Source: Bifidobacterium sp. WK041_4_12 | GTDB taxonomy: Bacteria > Actinomycetota > Actinomycetes > Actinomycetales > Bifidobacteriaceae | DNA length: 64,000 bases | NCBI RefSeq assembly: GCF_041080795.1 | Contig: NZ_CP129674.1 | Coordinates: 930,001 to 994,000 of the forward strand | Reading direction: 5' to 3' | Shown: piece by piece, positions 17,793-27,137 of the stretch | Position numbering within the stretch: position 1 is the stretch's first letter | Layout of the letters: the number at the start of each line of letters is the position of its first letter | Position numbers and translations under genes: made by a program | Notes under the pieces: model-generated | Told to the model about the DNA's origin: nothing | The model's input: the letters and a program-made list of their open reading frames with translations, nothing else | Databases searched by the model: none

Positions 17793-20072
17793 TTATAATG
17801 GGAGGTCGTCAGTATCGTGCTGTGTTCGAATGATGACGAGCTTTTGTGTCGGCCGCGTCATCGAAACATAGAGATCGGAAGCCGCGACGATACGAGACGG
17901 AGCATTGTTCTCCATGAGTCCTGGTTCGACAAGAATCACCGCATCGAATTCCAGCCCTTTGACTTCCTCCGTGCTGTAGACGCCGATCTGTCTGTCCCAC
18001 GAATGCTGGGATTGAAGGCGGGAGCGGTCTTCAGCAGGCACATGCGTGTCGATGTAGACATCAAGGTCATGAGAGATGCCGGGTATCATGCTTGGGTCAG
18101 CGATGATCGCTATGCGCCCACTGCCATCAGACAAAACAAACTGTGGTCGCAGCGCATCCAGCTCCTTGAATATGCTCGAAGGCAAGTCTGAGGGCTTTTC
18201 GACGGTGACGCGCTGCACGGAATCGGGAATGGCTCGAACCGCATTCACGGTTGAAATATAAAGCCCTTCCTGCTTGGCAAAGCGTGAAGACAGGGAGGAA
18301 ACCTCTTGTGGGTTGCGGTAGTTGATGCTGAGCTCGTTCAGCGTCCAATTGTGTTCCCCGAAGAGGGGGGTCATGGTCTTCTGCCATGATCTGGAACCTC
18401 CCAGAGCCGATGTCTGCGCAACGTCACCAACAATCGTGAACGAACGTGTCGGGCATCTGCGAATGAGCATGCGCCAGTCCATGGGGCTCAGCTCCTGAGC
18501 CTCGTCAACCACGATATGGCCATAGGTCCACTCTCGATCCGATGCTGCACGTTGGGCCATGGTTTCGTCATCGTCGGTCGTCATCTGGTCGACCAGCATC
18601 TGTGAAGTGACAATGCCATTGCCAATGCCAGCCTGCCCGAGTGTTTCTGAGGCAATCTGCTCATTGAGAGCGCGTGTTGATGCCTGAGCGGAGGAATTCA
18701 CCACGCTCTTGGGATCGGGACCGAGCACATCCATCGCCTCGTCCAGCAGGGGGATGTCGGAAGCCGTGAACGGCGAACCATGCGGACGGCTGAGCATATG
18801 GATCTCTTCGTTGCTGAGCCAAGGCGCATAACGTCTCAAATGTTCAGGTTTTGCCCACATGTCTGACAGGAGCCAGGCCGCGTTCATGGGAAGCCATGCA
18901 AGGTTCAGCGTCCTGCGTACGTCATCGTTGAGACGGAACACGGATTGAGCGTGCGAGAGTTCAGACTGCTCTGGAGTGTAATCGAGCTGCTCGGCATATC
19001 TGCTGGTCAGCGCATGCATCATCGAGCGCACGAATGTCTTTCGCGCCTTGTTATGCGGTTGATGCGTCCGAAGTGCGTCGCCCTGAGCCTGTTCGATGTC
19101 TGATTGCACGATGGGTACGAGCAAGCCATTCACATGAATGCTTGGCAACACCGGGGGAATTCTGACACGTGCGGCCACCGCATTGGCGATGGCTTGCCTC
19201 ATGCGAATATCGCCTTTCAAAGCGGCAGCCCGTGGCAATTCCTTCGCGGTGGCTACGACTCCTGGAATCAGATCGCCGATGGTTCGGCTGATGACGCCCG
19301 TTTCTCCCAGAGAGGGCAGCACTTGGTCGATATAGTGCAGAAATGCAGAGCTGGGTCCGATGATCAGCACGCCCGAACGTTGCAGTGTGCGGCGATGGGT
19401 ATAGAGCAGATATGCAGCACGATGCAGGGCGACTGCGGTCTTGCCGGTGCCAGGGCCACCTTGCACCACCACTGCGTGTGCCATGTCTGATCGGATGATT
19501 CGATCCTGTTCAGCCTGGATGGTGGCCACGATGTCGGTCATCTTGCCGGTGCGTCGTGAACTCAGAGAAGCCAGCAATGCGCCCTCGCCGGTGAGGGTGC
19601 CCGATTGCGACGCCTGATTGACGGTGGGGGCGTTCATGTCGAGAATTTCATCTTCGATGGCTACGACATCACGAAAGCTCAGCGTGATATGCCGACGCAT
19701 CACGATATCTCCATGATGTGAAGGAGTGGCCTCGTAGAAGGGGCGAGCGGCATCGGCTCGCCAATCGGTAAGAATGGGCTCGTGATCCTCGCTTGACAAT
19801 CCAATTCGCCCTACATAGCGATGTTCGCCCTGAGTATTGTCCAATCTGCCGAACACGAGTCGATCCTCTACCGCTCGCAGCTGGGCCAGACGATCCTCGT
19901 ACAGGGTCGCGAAGGAATCGCGCTCGGTGCGCTGGGTCGGTGAGCCATGCGATCCCGCAGCGCGGACGGTATCGAGTCGTGAACGAATCTGGGTGCGTAA
20001 TGAATCCAGGCGTGCGTACGCGCGATCGGTTGCGAGTTGTTCATCCTGCAATTGGGAAGAGTATTGCGACAT
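17793..20072 (-). CDS. helD: HelD-type helicase, RNA polymerase recycling factor
   Basis: UvrD/Rep-type superfamily 1 ATPase of 759 residues. Residues 1-75 form a probable coiled coil (DEQLATDRAYARLDSLRTQI), as in HelD, where this arm enters the RNA polymerase channel. Walker A GGPGTGKT is at 205-212; DEAQELSPMDW is motif II and TIVGDVAQTS motif III. C-terminal motifs include STEEVKGLEFDAVILVEP and YVSMTRPTQKL. In Bacillus and mycobacteria HelD frees stalled RNA polymerase from DNA. Typical UvrD or PcrA enzymes lack the N-terminal arm, which supports HelD. It reads away from mraZ across a 136-base gap and into serA. Confidence 0.88.
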   Translation of the reverse strand: MSQYSSQLQDEQLATDRAYARLDSLRTQIRSRLDTVRAAGSHGSPTQRTERDSFATLYEDRLAQLRAVEDRLVFGRLDNTQGEHRYVGRIGLSSEDHEPILTDWRADAARPFYEATPSHHGDIVMRRHITLSFRDVVAIEDEILDMNAPTVNQASQSGTLTGEGALLASLSSRRTGKMTDIVATIQAEQDRIIRSDMAHAVVVQGGPGTGKTAVALHRAAYLLYTHRRTLQRSGVLIIGPSSAFLHYIDQVLPSLGETGVISRTIGDLIPGVVATAKELPRAAALKGDIRMRQAIANAVAARVRIPPVLPSIHVNGLLVPIVQSDIEQAQGDALRTHQPHNKARKTFVRSMMHALTSRYAEQLDYTPEQSELSHAQSVFRLNDDVRRTLNLAWLPMNAAWLLSDMWAKPEHLRRYAPWLSNEEIHMLSRPHGSPFTASDIPLLDEAMDVLGPDPKSVVNSSAQASTRALNEQIASETLGQAGIGNGIVTSQMLVDQMTTDDDETMAQRAASDREWTYGHIVVDEAQELSPMDWRMLIRRCPTRSFTIVGDVAQTSALGGSRSWQKTMTPLFGEHNWTLNELSINYRNPQEVSSLSSRFAKQEGLYISTVNAVRAIPDSVQRVTVEKPSDLPSSIFKELDALRPQFVLSDGSGRIAIIADPSMIPGISHDLDVYIDTHVPAEDRSRLQSQHSWDRQIGVYSTEEVKGLEFDAVILVEPGLMENNAPSRIVAASDLYVSMTRPTQKLVIIRTQHDTDDLPL

Positions 20073-20208
20073 TCGTATCCATTCCTCTTACAAAACTGGA
20101 CAATCCAATATATCGCACAGCCTCGTCATTGATCTGACATGCATCAGGGCTAGGAAATTGTGAGCTTTCCAACAGAATGGGCAAGTGAGTGCATATTTTG
20201 TTAATAAG

Positions 20209-20248
20209 TGGGGGAAAGTGGAGTGTTATGGGGTAAAGTGGGGAAACA
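20209..20248 (+). promoter_or_regulatory. MraZ operator: four tandem 10-base repeats
   Basis: Four consecutive 10-mers, TGGGGGAAAG, TGGAGTGTTA, TGGGGTAAAG and TGGGGAAACA, fill 20209-20248. MraZ boxes known from E. coli and mycoplasmas are TGGGN units spaced by five bases, the same 10-base period. Three of the four units begin TGGGG. The array lies 39 bases before the preferred mraZ start, which fits autorepression of the dcw operon. Confidence 0.85.
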
Positions 20249-20287
20249 GTGACGACTGGTGAGCGATCCGATGGATGGGGGTGCGAC

Positions 20288-20875
20288 ATGACGGACGACT
20301 TCGTTCGCAATGAGCAGCCCGATTCCACTCAGGAAAGTCGGACACGCCAGCAAGAACAGGGCTCGAATCTTCACGATGCCCAGTCTTCCTCTCAATCGCC
20401 AAGATCCGCCGATCAGGGCAATGGCTTCGACATGCCGGCACTGTTGCTGGGAACATATACGCCAAAAATCGATGACAAGGGCCGCATGGCCCTTCCCGCA
20501 AAGCTGCGCTCGCAATTCGGCGATGGACTGGTCATGGCTCGTGGTCAGGAGCGATGCGTCTATCTGCTGCCGCAAAGCGAGTTCCGACGCGTTGCCGTGC
20601 AGATTCAACGTACGTCAATGGGCAACAAGGCTGCTCGCGACTATCTTCGCGTATTCCTTTCAGGCGCCGTTGACGAAGTGCCCGACAAGCAGGGCCGAGT
20701 GCTGGTTCCACAGATGCTTCGCTCATATGCGCACTTGAACACCGACGTGGTCGTCATCGGAGTCGGCACTCGCGCCGAGCTCTGGGATAGTGCCTCATGG
20801 CAGAGCTATCTCGACAGCAAGGAACAGGGATATTCCGACATAGCCGACGACGTGCTTCCGGAGGTGGGATTCTGA
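20288..20875 (+). CDS. mraZ: Transcriptional regulator MraZ
   Basis: DNA-binding protein at the head of the division and cell-wall cluster. From ATG 20288, with GGGGG just upstream, it has 195 residues. A GTG at 20249 abuts the operator repeats and is less likely. The first 50 residues are polar and disordered. Two SpoVT/AbrB-like halves follow (LLLGTYTPKIDDKGRMALPA and FLSGAVDEVPDKQGRVLVP), each with the conserved DKxGR motif. Classical MraZ has about 145-150 residues; the N-terminal extension is typical of bifidobacteria in my knowledge. Its stop overlaps the rsmH start (TGATG). Confidence 0.94.
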   Translation: MTDDFVRNEQPDSTQESRTRQQEQGSNLHDAQSSSQSPRSADQGNGFDMPALLLGTYTPKIDDKGRMALPAKLRSQFGDGLVMARGQERCVYLLPQSEFRRVAVQIQRTSMGNKAARDYLRVFLSGAVDEVPDKQGRVLVPQMLRSYAHLNTDVVVIGVGTRAELWDSASWQSYLDSKEQGYSDIADDVLPEVGF

Positions 20876-21882
20876 TGACGGATTTGAATGCCATACATCA
20901 GCCGGTGCTGCTGAACGAGTGCGTAGACCTCGTTACTCCCGCGCTCGCCCATAGTGATGCCATCGTAGTGGACTGCACGCTTGGACTGGCTGGGCATGCG
21001 ATAGCATTCCTGAAATCCTCTCCCGACGCGCAACTCATCGGCATTGACCGCGACGAGGAAGCGCTGCATCTGGCCACCGAACGCATGGAGCAGGAAGGTC
21101 TTTCAAACAGATTCATTCCCGTTCATGCCGCCTTCGATGATTTCGACAAGGTGCTCGAAAGCAAGGGCATACGGCAGGTCGACGCGGCCTTCATGGATCT
21201 GGGGCTGTCAAGTCTGCAGATTGACGAGACCTCCCGCGGCTTTTCCTATGCGCATGACGCTCCACTCGATATGCGCATGGATACGACGCAGACTCTTACG
21301 GCGGCAGAGGTCCTTGCACGCTACTCCGTGCAACAGCTGACTACGATTTTTCGAGAATACGGTGAAGAGCGCTTCAGCAGGCCGATTGCGAGAGCGATTG
21401 TTGAACGGCGCGAATCACAGCCGTTGCTGACCTCGAAGGATTTGAACGAGCTTGTGGACAGCACAGTGCCCCATGCACATCGGCCCGCAGGAAACCCGGC
21501 GAAACGGGTCTTTCAGGCATTGCGCATCGAGGTCAACGGAGAACTGGAGAAACTGTCGCGAACCCTGCCTCAGATTGCAATGCGACTGAAGATGCACGGT
21601 CGGATCGTCGTCGAATCCTATCACTCCCTCGAAGATCGAACCGTCAAGCGTTTCATGACGGCCGGTACGCGAGTGAACGTGCCCCCGGGCTTGCCGGTCA
21701 TTCCGATGGAGGCACAGCCATATTTCAAGGATCTGACGCACGGTGCAATCAAGGCAGACGAAACGCAGATTGAAGAGAACCCACGGTCGGCATCGGTGAG
21801 ACTGAGAGCAGTCGAGCTGATACGCCACATTCCCGAGCACGCATTGAAGCACTACGAGGAGCACGGAAAGGAAAGGGAATAA
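20875..21882 (+). CDS. rsmH: 16S rRNA (cytosine-1402 N4) methyltransferase
   Basis: Protein of 335 residues starting at ATG 20875, sharing one base with the mraZ stop, with GGAGGTGGGA as ribosome site. It opens HQPVLLNECVDLV. The SAM motif VDCTLGLAGHA is at about 37-47 and differs from the usual DxTxGxGGH by L-A in the glycine pair. AFMDLGLSSLQID, GFSYAHDAPLDMRMD and NPAKRVFQALRIEVN are RsmH signatures. It methylates C1402 in the decoding centre of the 30S subunit. Confidence 0.95.
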   Translation: MTDLNAIHQPVLLNECVDLVTPALAHSDAIVVDCTLGLAGHAIAFLKSSPDAQLIGIDRDEEALHLATERMEQEGLSNRFIPVHAAFDDFDKVLESKGIRQVDAAFMDLGLSSLQIDETSRGFSYAHDAPLDMRMDTTQTLTAAEVLARYSVQQLTTIFREYGEERFSRPIARAIVERRESQPLLTSKDLNELVDSTVPHAHRPAGNPAKRVFQALRIEVNGELEKLSRTLPQIAMRLKMHGRIVVESYHSLEDRTVKRFMTAGTRVNVPPGLPVIPMEAQPYFKDLTHGAIKADETQIEENPRSASVRLRAVELIRHIPEHALKHYEEHGKERE

Positions 21883-22344
21883 ATGCCTGCAGCAGCAAGA
21901 CGCATACAGTCCGGTGCGAGACGCGAGAAGCGTCGTCCGGATTCACAGCAGCACGAGACGAGACCTGAACTGCAGCTGTTGACGAATCGTCGCGCCAATC
22001 AGCACAACCTTTCCGAACGAGCACAGCAACTCATTCATTGGACACGAACCCGTAGAACCCCGATGTTCCACTTCATGATTGCGTTCATAGTGCTGGGTGC
22101 GAGCCTTATCGGTTCATTGATGTTGAGAACGCAGATGATGGAGGACTCATTCCAGGCGACACGAGAGCAGCAGTCGATCAGCCGTCTGACCCAAGACATC
22201 GAGGATGATCGCAGCACACTCGACGGGCTGCAGGCATCCTTGCCCGACAAGGCGCAGAACATGGGCATGGTACCGCAGCAGAGTTCGATTTCGATTGATT
22301 TGCAAGGCTATAAGGCTACTCAGAGTTCGGGAGACAAACAATGA
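21883..22344 (+). CDS. ftsL: FtsL-like bitopic division protein
   Basis: Protein of 153 residues at the usual ftsL position between rsmH and ftsI. A basic cytoplasmic tail of about 60 residues is followed by one membrane helix (about 63-82, FHFMIAFIVLGASLIGSLML) and a short outer region predicted as coiled coil (SISRLTQDIEDDRSTLDGLQ). FtsL sequences are poorly conserved, so the name rests on topology and position. In the divisome FtsL joins FtsB and FtsQ and activates FtsW-FtsI. It starts right after the rsmH stop and overlaps ftsI by four bases. Confidence 0.8.
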   Translation: MPAAARRIQSGARREKRRPDSQQHETRPELQLLTNRRANQHNLSERAQQLIHWTRTRRTPMFHFMIAFIVLGASLIGSLMLRTQMMEDSFQATREQQSISRLTQDIEDDRSTLDGLQASLPDKAQNMGMVPQQSSISIDLQGYKATQSSGDKQ

Positions 22345-24140
22345 ACGTACCCCTTATCGTCTGGTGGAAGAACGCCACACAGTTCATGAAACGCACGGTA
22401 TGCGTGGCGGCCATCATCGCTCTGGTTGCGTCCGGGGCGGTCATCAAGCTGACGTATATTCAGCTCATTGCCGGAAAGACCACCGCTGAGGCGGCCACGG
22501 CAAGCCGGACGCTGAGCACCACGATCAGCGCTCAGCGTGGCAGCATCACCGATACGAACGGCATTGTCCTTGCACAAAGCGTCGAACGATACACGATCAT
22601 CGGCGATCCGAAGATGGCATCCACCTTCGAGCCGACAACGTGCACCAAGGCAACCAAAGACAACTGCCAAAGCATTGATGGCAAGCCGGTTGGAACGACA
22701 GGACCGGCGGCAGTCGCAAAGCTGCTTGCTCCCGTGCTCGGCATGAACGCGATGGAGCTCGGCGCAATGCTGACCGGTGACAACCAGTATGTGGTCATCA
22801 AGAAGGATGTCGTTCCGACGGTGAAGCGCGCCATCGATGCGTTGAATCTCAGCGGTATCATCACGGCTCAGCTCACCACCGACCGCGTCTATCCGAACGG
22901 CACGCTCATGGGTTCGCTGCTCGGCGGCGTCGATGATGCAGGAACCGGTGTGGCTGGCATAGAGCAGATGGAGAACAAGCTGCTCACCGGAACTGATGGA
23001 TACACGAAATATCAGCGAGGCAACGATGGACAGCAGATTCCAGGCACCCAGACGGAATCCGTCCCGGCAGTCAATGGCGATAACGTTCAGCTCACCATTG
23101 ACAGGGACGTGCAATGGTATGTCGAACAGACCTTGGAGCAGGCCGAGGAGAAATACAAGGCAGAATGGGCGGTCGCTACGGTTCAGGAAGTCTCAACCGG
23201 AAAGATTCTCGCACTTGCCGATACCGCCACCGAGGAGGCGGGAAGCTCTGCCGCCAAGCTCAATCCATCGCACGCGGTGACCGAAACCTTTGAGCCTGGA
23301 TCGGTGGGCAAGCTGATTACGCTCTCCGGGTTGCTGCAGGAAAAGCAGCAGACCATGGACAGCAATTTCAGCGTTCCATACAGCATCGATGTGAATGGGC
23401 AGACATATCATGATGCCGAGTCTCACCCTACCGAACATTGGACTCTCGCCGGAATTCTGCAGCAGTCTTCCAATGTTGGCGTGATTATGGCTTCCTCCAA
23501 ATATTCGCCGGCTCAGCGATACTCCTACCTCACCAAATTTGGCATCGGCCAGTCTTCCGGAATGGGACTGCCCGGTGAATCCGATGGATTGCTTTCGAAA
23601 GATTCCAGCTGGGATAAGCGCACGCAGAACACGGTGCTCTTCGGTCAGGGATATGCGACGAACGTGCTGCAGCTCAGCAACGTGGCAGCAACGATTGCCA
23701 ATAAAGGCGTCAAGAATCAGCAGTCGATCATCGCCAATGTCAAGGACGAGAATGGAAAGGCGCTTTCTGTACAGACGCCACAGTCAACACGCGTGATCGA
23801 CCCTTCCGTCGCTTCACAGATGATGAACGCCATGGAGTCCGTTGGCGAGAACTACAACAGAATAGCAGGGGTATCGGGTTATCGCGTTGCTGCGAAGACC
23901 GGCACTGCGGAGGTAGCTGGAGCCAACGGCGCATTGACGGGTATCGTCGCCGATTGGGTCGGTGCGCTGCCCGCCGACAATCCCAGGTTCGTTGTCTCGG
24001 TGGTCTTGAAGAATCCGGAAGGCATGTACGGTGGCTTGACTGCAGGTCCGGTTTTTGCCCAAATTGGTGAATTCCTTATGCAGAAATATGAAGTTCCTAC
24101 ATCGTCACCGCGCACAGGTGCTATTCCAGTAACTTGGTGA
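22341..24140 (+). CDS. ftsI: Division transpeptidase FtsI (PBP3)
   Basis: Class B penicillin-binding protein of 599 residues that cross-links septal peptidoglycan. A single membrane anchor lies at about 18-40. The dimerisation region starts with SAQRGSITDTNGIVLAQS. The transpeptidase domain has Ser321 and Lys324 (EPGSVGK), SSN at 376-378 and KTG at 519-521. The SxxK motif reads SVGK where most FtsI have STFK or STMK, a mild change near the nucleophile. The ATG overlaps the ftsL stop (ATGA). FtsW, its partner glycosyltransferase, is encoded downstream in the same cluster. Confidence 0.95.
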   Translation: MNVPLIVWWKNATQFMKRTVCVAAIIALVASGAVIKLTYIQLIAGKTTAEAATASRTLSTTISAQRGSITDTNGIVLAQSVERYTIIGDPKMASTFEPTTCTKATKDNCQSIDGKPVGTTGPAAVAKLLAPVLGMNAMELGAMLTGDNQYVVIKKDVVPTVKRAIDALNLSGIITAQLTTDRVYPNGTLMGSLLGGVDDAGTGVAGIEQMENKLLTGTDGYTKYQRGNDGQQIPGTQTESVPAVNGDNVQLTIDRDVQWYVEQTLEQAEEKYKAEWAVATVQEVSTGKILALADTATEEAGSSAAKLNPSHAVTETFEPGSVGKLITLSGLLQEKQQTMDSNFSVPYSIDVNGQTYHDAESHPTEHWTLAGILQQSSNVGVIMASSKYSPAQRYSYLTKFGIGQSSGMGLPGESDGLLSKDSSWDKRTQNTVLFGQGYATNVLQLSNVAATIANKGVKNQQSIIANVKDENGKALSVQTPQSTRVIDPSVASQMMNAMESVGENYNRIAGVSGYRVAAKTGTAEVAGANGALTGIVADWVGALPADNPRFVVSVVLKNPEGMYGGLTAGPVFAQIGEFLMQKYEVPTSSPRTGAIPVTW

Positions 24141-24227
24141 GCATGTGCGTGGCCGATTCGATGATGAGGAAATCACCACCGAGTTCGACAGTATGGGCTC
24201 GTTATCTGTGAGAAGAGAGGCTGGACA

Positions 24228-25322
24228 GTGAGTTCATTAGGCGAAACCATGTCACAGAGAATGACTTTGGGCTACCTCGGCAATCATTACGGCCTTGCAG
24301 TACAGCCCAGATTCTGTGAACCAGTGACGATAACCTCCTTGTCAGACGATGCCCATTCTGTGCGACCAGGGGCACTGTTCGTACCATCTCAGACTCGAGT
24401 CTCTGCCGCTGACATTGCCATGGCACAGTCTCGTGGAGCCTATGCCATGGTTCTGCCCCAGGCTCAGGGAACGGCTGCCAGCAACATCCAGATTCCGTTA
24501 TTGCTAGGCAGTCTGGATGCAAAGCAGATTGGACAGCTCGCTTCGGATGTTGCAGGCAAACCATCCGAATCATTGGCAATCTTTGCGATAGCCGATTCCG
24601 AGGGCGGCAAGTATGTCGACAAGCTGGCGGAATTTCTTCATGTTCTCGGCAATCCTGTGGGCGTGGTGAGCTCAGAGGGTTCATACTCCCTAGACCGTCC
24701 ACTGGAATTGAACTATCCCATCAGCATGTTCGACATGGAACGGCTGATGTCGGTATGCCTTGAAGACGGTGCGGCTGCACTGGTGATAGCAGTCAATCCA
24801 CAGACTTTGAAGCCTCATGCATTGCAGGCGGTGCAGGTTGATGTCGTGAGCATGGTCTCTCCACATTCCGCTTCGACGAGCGTCTCTGCTGCCCGGGCAA
24901 GAGAGGCAGCCGACAGGGCTGTGAAGAAGGGCGATAAACAGGCCGATGCCACGCAGACGGTCGTCATTGCATCTGACGATATGAAGTCTGAAGCCATGAA
25001 GTCTGAAGCCATGAAGGGCGACAAAGACAGTCAGCATGACAAGAGGCACGACTCGGCACCTGGCACCAACAGAAGCAAGATACGCCAGGCTGAGCAGCGC
25101 AGGCTGGAGCAAATCTGCACCACCTATGGGCTGAGCATCACCAAGAATACCAAGGTCGCTGCAAGAACCGACGAGTCCGACTCACTGTCACTGCAGGCGG
25201 GCATCAGCGAAGATAGTGAATCACAGCGTCAGCTGTCACTGAGCATTTCGATGACCATGGCAGCAGGTGTTCGAAGAAATAACATTAAGAGCGCAATACG
25301 CGTCGCCAAAGAGCTATCTTGA
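24228..25322 (+). CDS. MurE-like protein without ATP-binding loop (probable pseudoenzyme)
   Basis: Protein of 364 residues in the murE slot between ftsI and murF. The first 115 residues resemble the MurE substrate domain (ITSLSDDAHSVRPGALFVPS, ADIAMAQSRGAYAMVLP, LASDVAGKPSESLAIFAI). Where MurE has the P-loop TGTNGKTT, this protein reads IADSEGGKYVD (121-131), which cannot form a normal loop. A short remnant follows (VGVVSSEGSYSLDRPLELNY). Most of the central and all of the C-terminal ligase domain is replaced by a low-complexity charged region with a MKSEA repeat. MurE normally has about 480 residues. The open frame is intact, so it is not a simple pseudogene. A true MurE must be encoded elsewhere. 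The start is GTG 24228 with AGAGAGG upstream. Confidence 0.78.
   Translation: MSSLGETMSQRMTLGYLGNHYGLAVQPRFCEPVTITSLSDDAHSVRPGALFVPSQTRVSAADIAMAQSRGAYAMVLPQAQGTAASNIQIPLLLGSLDAKQIGQLASDVAGKPSESLAIFAIADSEGGKYVDKLAEFLHVLGNPVGVVSSEGSYSLDRPLELNYPISMFDMERLMSVCLEDGAAALVIAVNPQTLKPHALQAVQVDVVSMVSPHSASTSVSAARAREAADRAVKKGDKQADATQTVVIASDDMKSEAMKSEAMKGDKDSQHDKRHDSAPGTNRSKIRQAEQRRLEQICTTYGLSITKNTKVAARTDESDSLSLQAGISEDSESQRQLSLSISMTMAAGVRRNNIKSAIRVAKELS
24981..25016 (+). repeat. Tandem 15-base duplication in the MurE-like gene
   Basis: ATGAAGTCTGAAGCC occurs perfectly at 24981-24995 and 24996-25010, with a partial third copy from 25011. It encodes MKSEA-MKSEA-MK in a charged, probably disordered segment. 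Confidence 0.93.
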
Positions 25323-25351
25323 GGAGAACATTGAACAAGCGGGGTTACGAC

Positions 25352-27022
25352 ATGGCAGATGATGCCAAGGATTCTCAGCAACAGTCAGCATCAGACACGA
25401 GTCTGCTTCCCCGACAGGGAGCGTCTGACAAATCTGGCATGAACCGAGAGCCTGAGATGATGCCTATGAGCATTGACGAAATAGCACGCTCGGTCTCAGG
25501 CATCGCTGACTTCAAGGGTGACCAGATTATCACCAGTGTGACAACCGATTCACGAACTGCGAGCACAGGCTCGTTGTTCGTTGCCATTCCAGGCGCACGA
25601 GTCGATGGGCACGACTTCGTGTCCGTGGCCGCTCGCCAAGGCGCGGTCGCAGCTTTGGTCGAACATAAGGTTGACAACACTGACATGGCGCAGATTGTCG
25701 TTGACGATACGGTCAAGGCACTCGGATTGCTGGCTCGCCATAATATCGACCGGCGGCGAGAGTTGCCTGATCCCTTTACCATTATCGGCATAACCGGCTC
25801 TGTAGGGAAGACCACCACGAAGGATCTGCTCTTTTCGCTGCTCTCTCGTCTTGGAAACACCGTGTCGCCGGTTGGGTCGTTCAACAATGAGATTGGATTG
25901 CCCCTGACCGCCCTCAAGGTTCATGCATCCACCCGATTCTTCACTGCTGAAATGGGCGCCTCTCATATCGGCGACATCAATTACCTCACCAGCATCGCTC
26001 CTCCTGACATATCGATCGCGCTGATCGTCGGAGTGGCGCATCTTGGCGAATTCGGTTCGGTAGACAACATCGCGACAGCCAAGAGTGAAATCATCCAAAA
26101 CCTGCTGCCGGGAGGCATCTCGGTGCTCAACGCCGACGATCCGCGAGTCAGCGCCATGAGACGATACTCTCCTGGAAAGATTCTGTGGTTCGGTGAAGAG
26201 GGGAGTCACCTTCCTGAAGATTCGCATATGAACATGTATGCCACCGACATTCACACCGATGATCTGGACCGTCCGACATTCCTCATGCATGCGCAGGATG
26301 AAGCTGTCACAGCGCAGCCTGCCAACTCGGTGAAGGAAGAGACGCATCAGGTTACCTTGGGCATTCGTGGAACGCATAATGTGATGAATGCCCTCGCCGC
26401 TTCTGCGGTCGCCCATGAACTGGGATTGTCGTTGCCTGACATTGCGCAGGTGCTCGGCACGCAGGAACGAATCAGTCCTCATCGCATGGCGGTATCGAAG
26501 GTTGAGTCCCAAGGATCGTCCTTCACGCTCATCGATGATTCGTTCAATGCCAATCCCACTTCAGTCACTGCAGGAGTGCTGGGATTGGCCGATTGGGGAG
26601 CGAGTCAGCGGATTCGCCCATATCGTGTGGCCGTCCTCGGAGCGATGCTCGAGCTTGGCGCTGACGAAAAGCGGCTGCATGCCGACATGGGTGCACTCTG
26701 CGTGAAGCAGCACATCGACCGGCTGATTGCCATTGGTGGCAATGACGAGCTCAATGCCCTTGCGCGCGACATCGTCGATGGTGCCGAGACGGCTGTTGCG
26801 GCAGAGCGTGACGCTGCTATGGACGTTCCAGCAGATGGTGCGGATGGCAATGCGGTTACGACCAGTTCGTTCGCGGGGAGCATTGACGAGGCCGAGACAA
26901 TGGTTGCCCAGGCATCCGCCGAACATCCCCATACCGTCGTTCTGCTCAAAGGTTCGCATGCTTCGGGGCTCAGCGTTCTTGCCGATCGCTGGACTGCACC
27001 GGCCAAGGTGTTGCAATCATGA
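25352..27022 (+). CDS. murF: UDP-MurNAc-tripeptide--D-Ala-D-Ala ligase
   Basis: Adds D-Ala-D-Ala to the cell-wall precursor. From ATG 25352 it has 556 residues. TTG at 25331 (with AGGAG four bases before) or at 25319 would lengthen it slightly, so the start is uncertain. The substrate domain has TDSRTASTGSLFVAIPG. The P-loop GITGSVGKTTTK lies at about 146-157. FNNEIGLPL, AEMGASHIGDI and DSFNANPTS are family motifs. It is longer than the usual 450-480 residues because of a polar N-terminus and an acidic insert near the end (about 490-525, EDA-rich). It belongs to the dcw operon and directly follows the MurE-like gene. Confidence 0.93.
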   Translation: MADDAKDSQQQSASDTSLLPRQGASDKSGMNREPEMMPMSIDEIARSVSGIADFKGDQIITSVTTDSRTASTGSLFVAIPGARVDGHDFVSVAARQGAVAALVEHKVDNTDMAQIVVDDTVKALGLLARHNIDRRRELPDPFTIIGITGSVGKTTTKDLLFSLLSRLGNTVSPVGSFNNEIGLPLTALKVHASTRFFTAEMGASHIGDINYLTSIAPPDISIALIVGVAHLGEFGSVDNIATAKSEIIQNLLPGGISVLNADDPRVSAMRRYSPGKILWFGEEGSHLPEDSHMNMYATDIHTDDLDRPTFLMHAQDEAVTAQPANSVKEETHQVTLGIRGTHNVMNALAASAVAHELGLSLPDIAQVLGTQERISPHRMAVSKVESQGSSFTLIDDSFNANPTSVTAGVLGLADWGASQRIRPYRVAVLGAMLELGADEKRLHADMGALCVKQHIDRLIAIGGNDELNALARDIVDGAETAVAAERDAAMDVPADGADGNAVTTSSFAGSIDEAETMVAQASAEHPHTVVLLKGSHASGLSVLADRWTAPAKVLQS

Positions 27023-27137
27023 ACAATCCTTGCACCATCACGCATGGTCTGCACACAAGAGTTGCCCGTCTGAATCCACGAAGGTATCAGGGGTCATCGT
27101 ACGATGGAGAACAGGAAGCAATGAACGGGGGACACAA

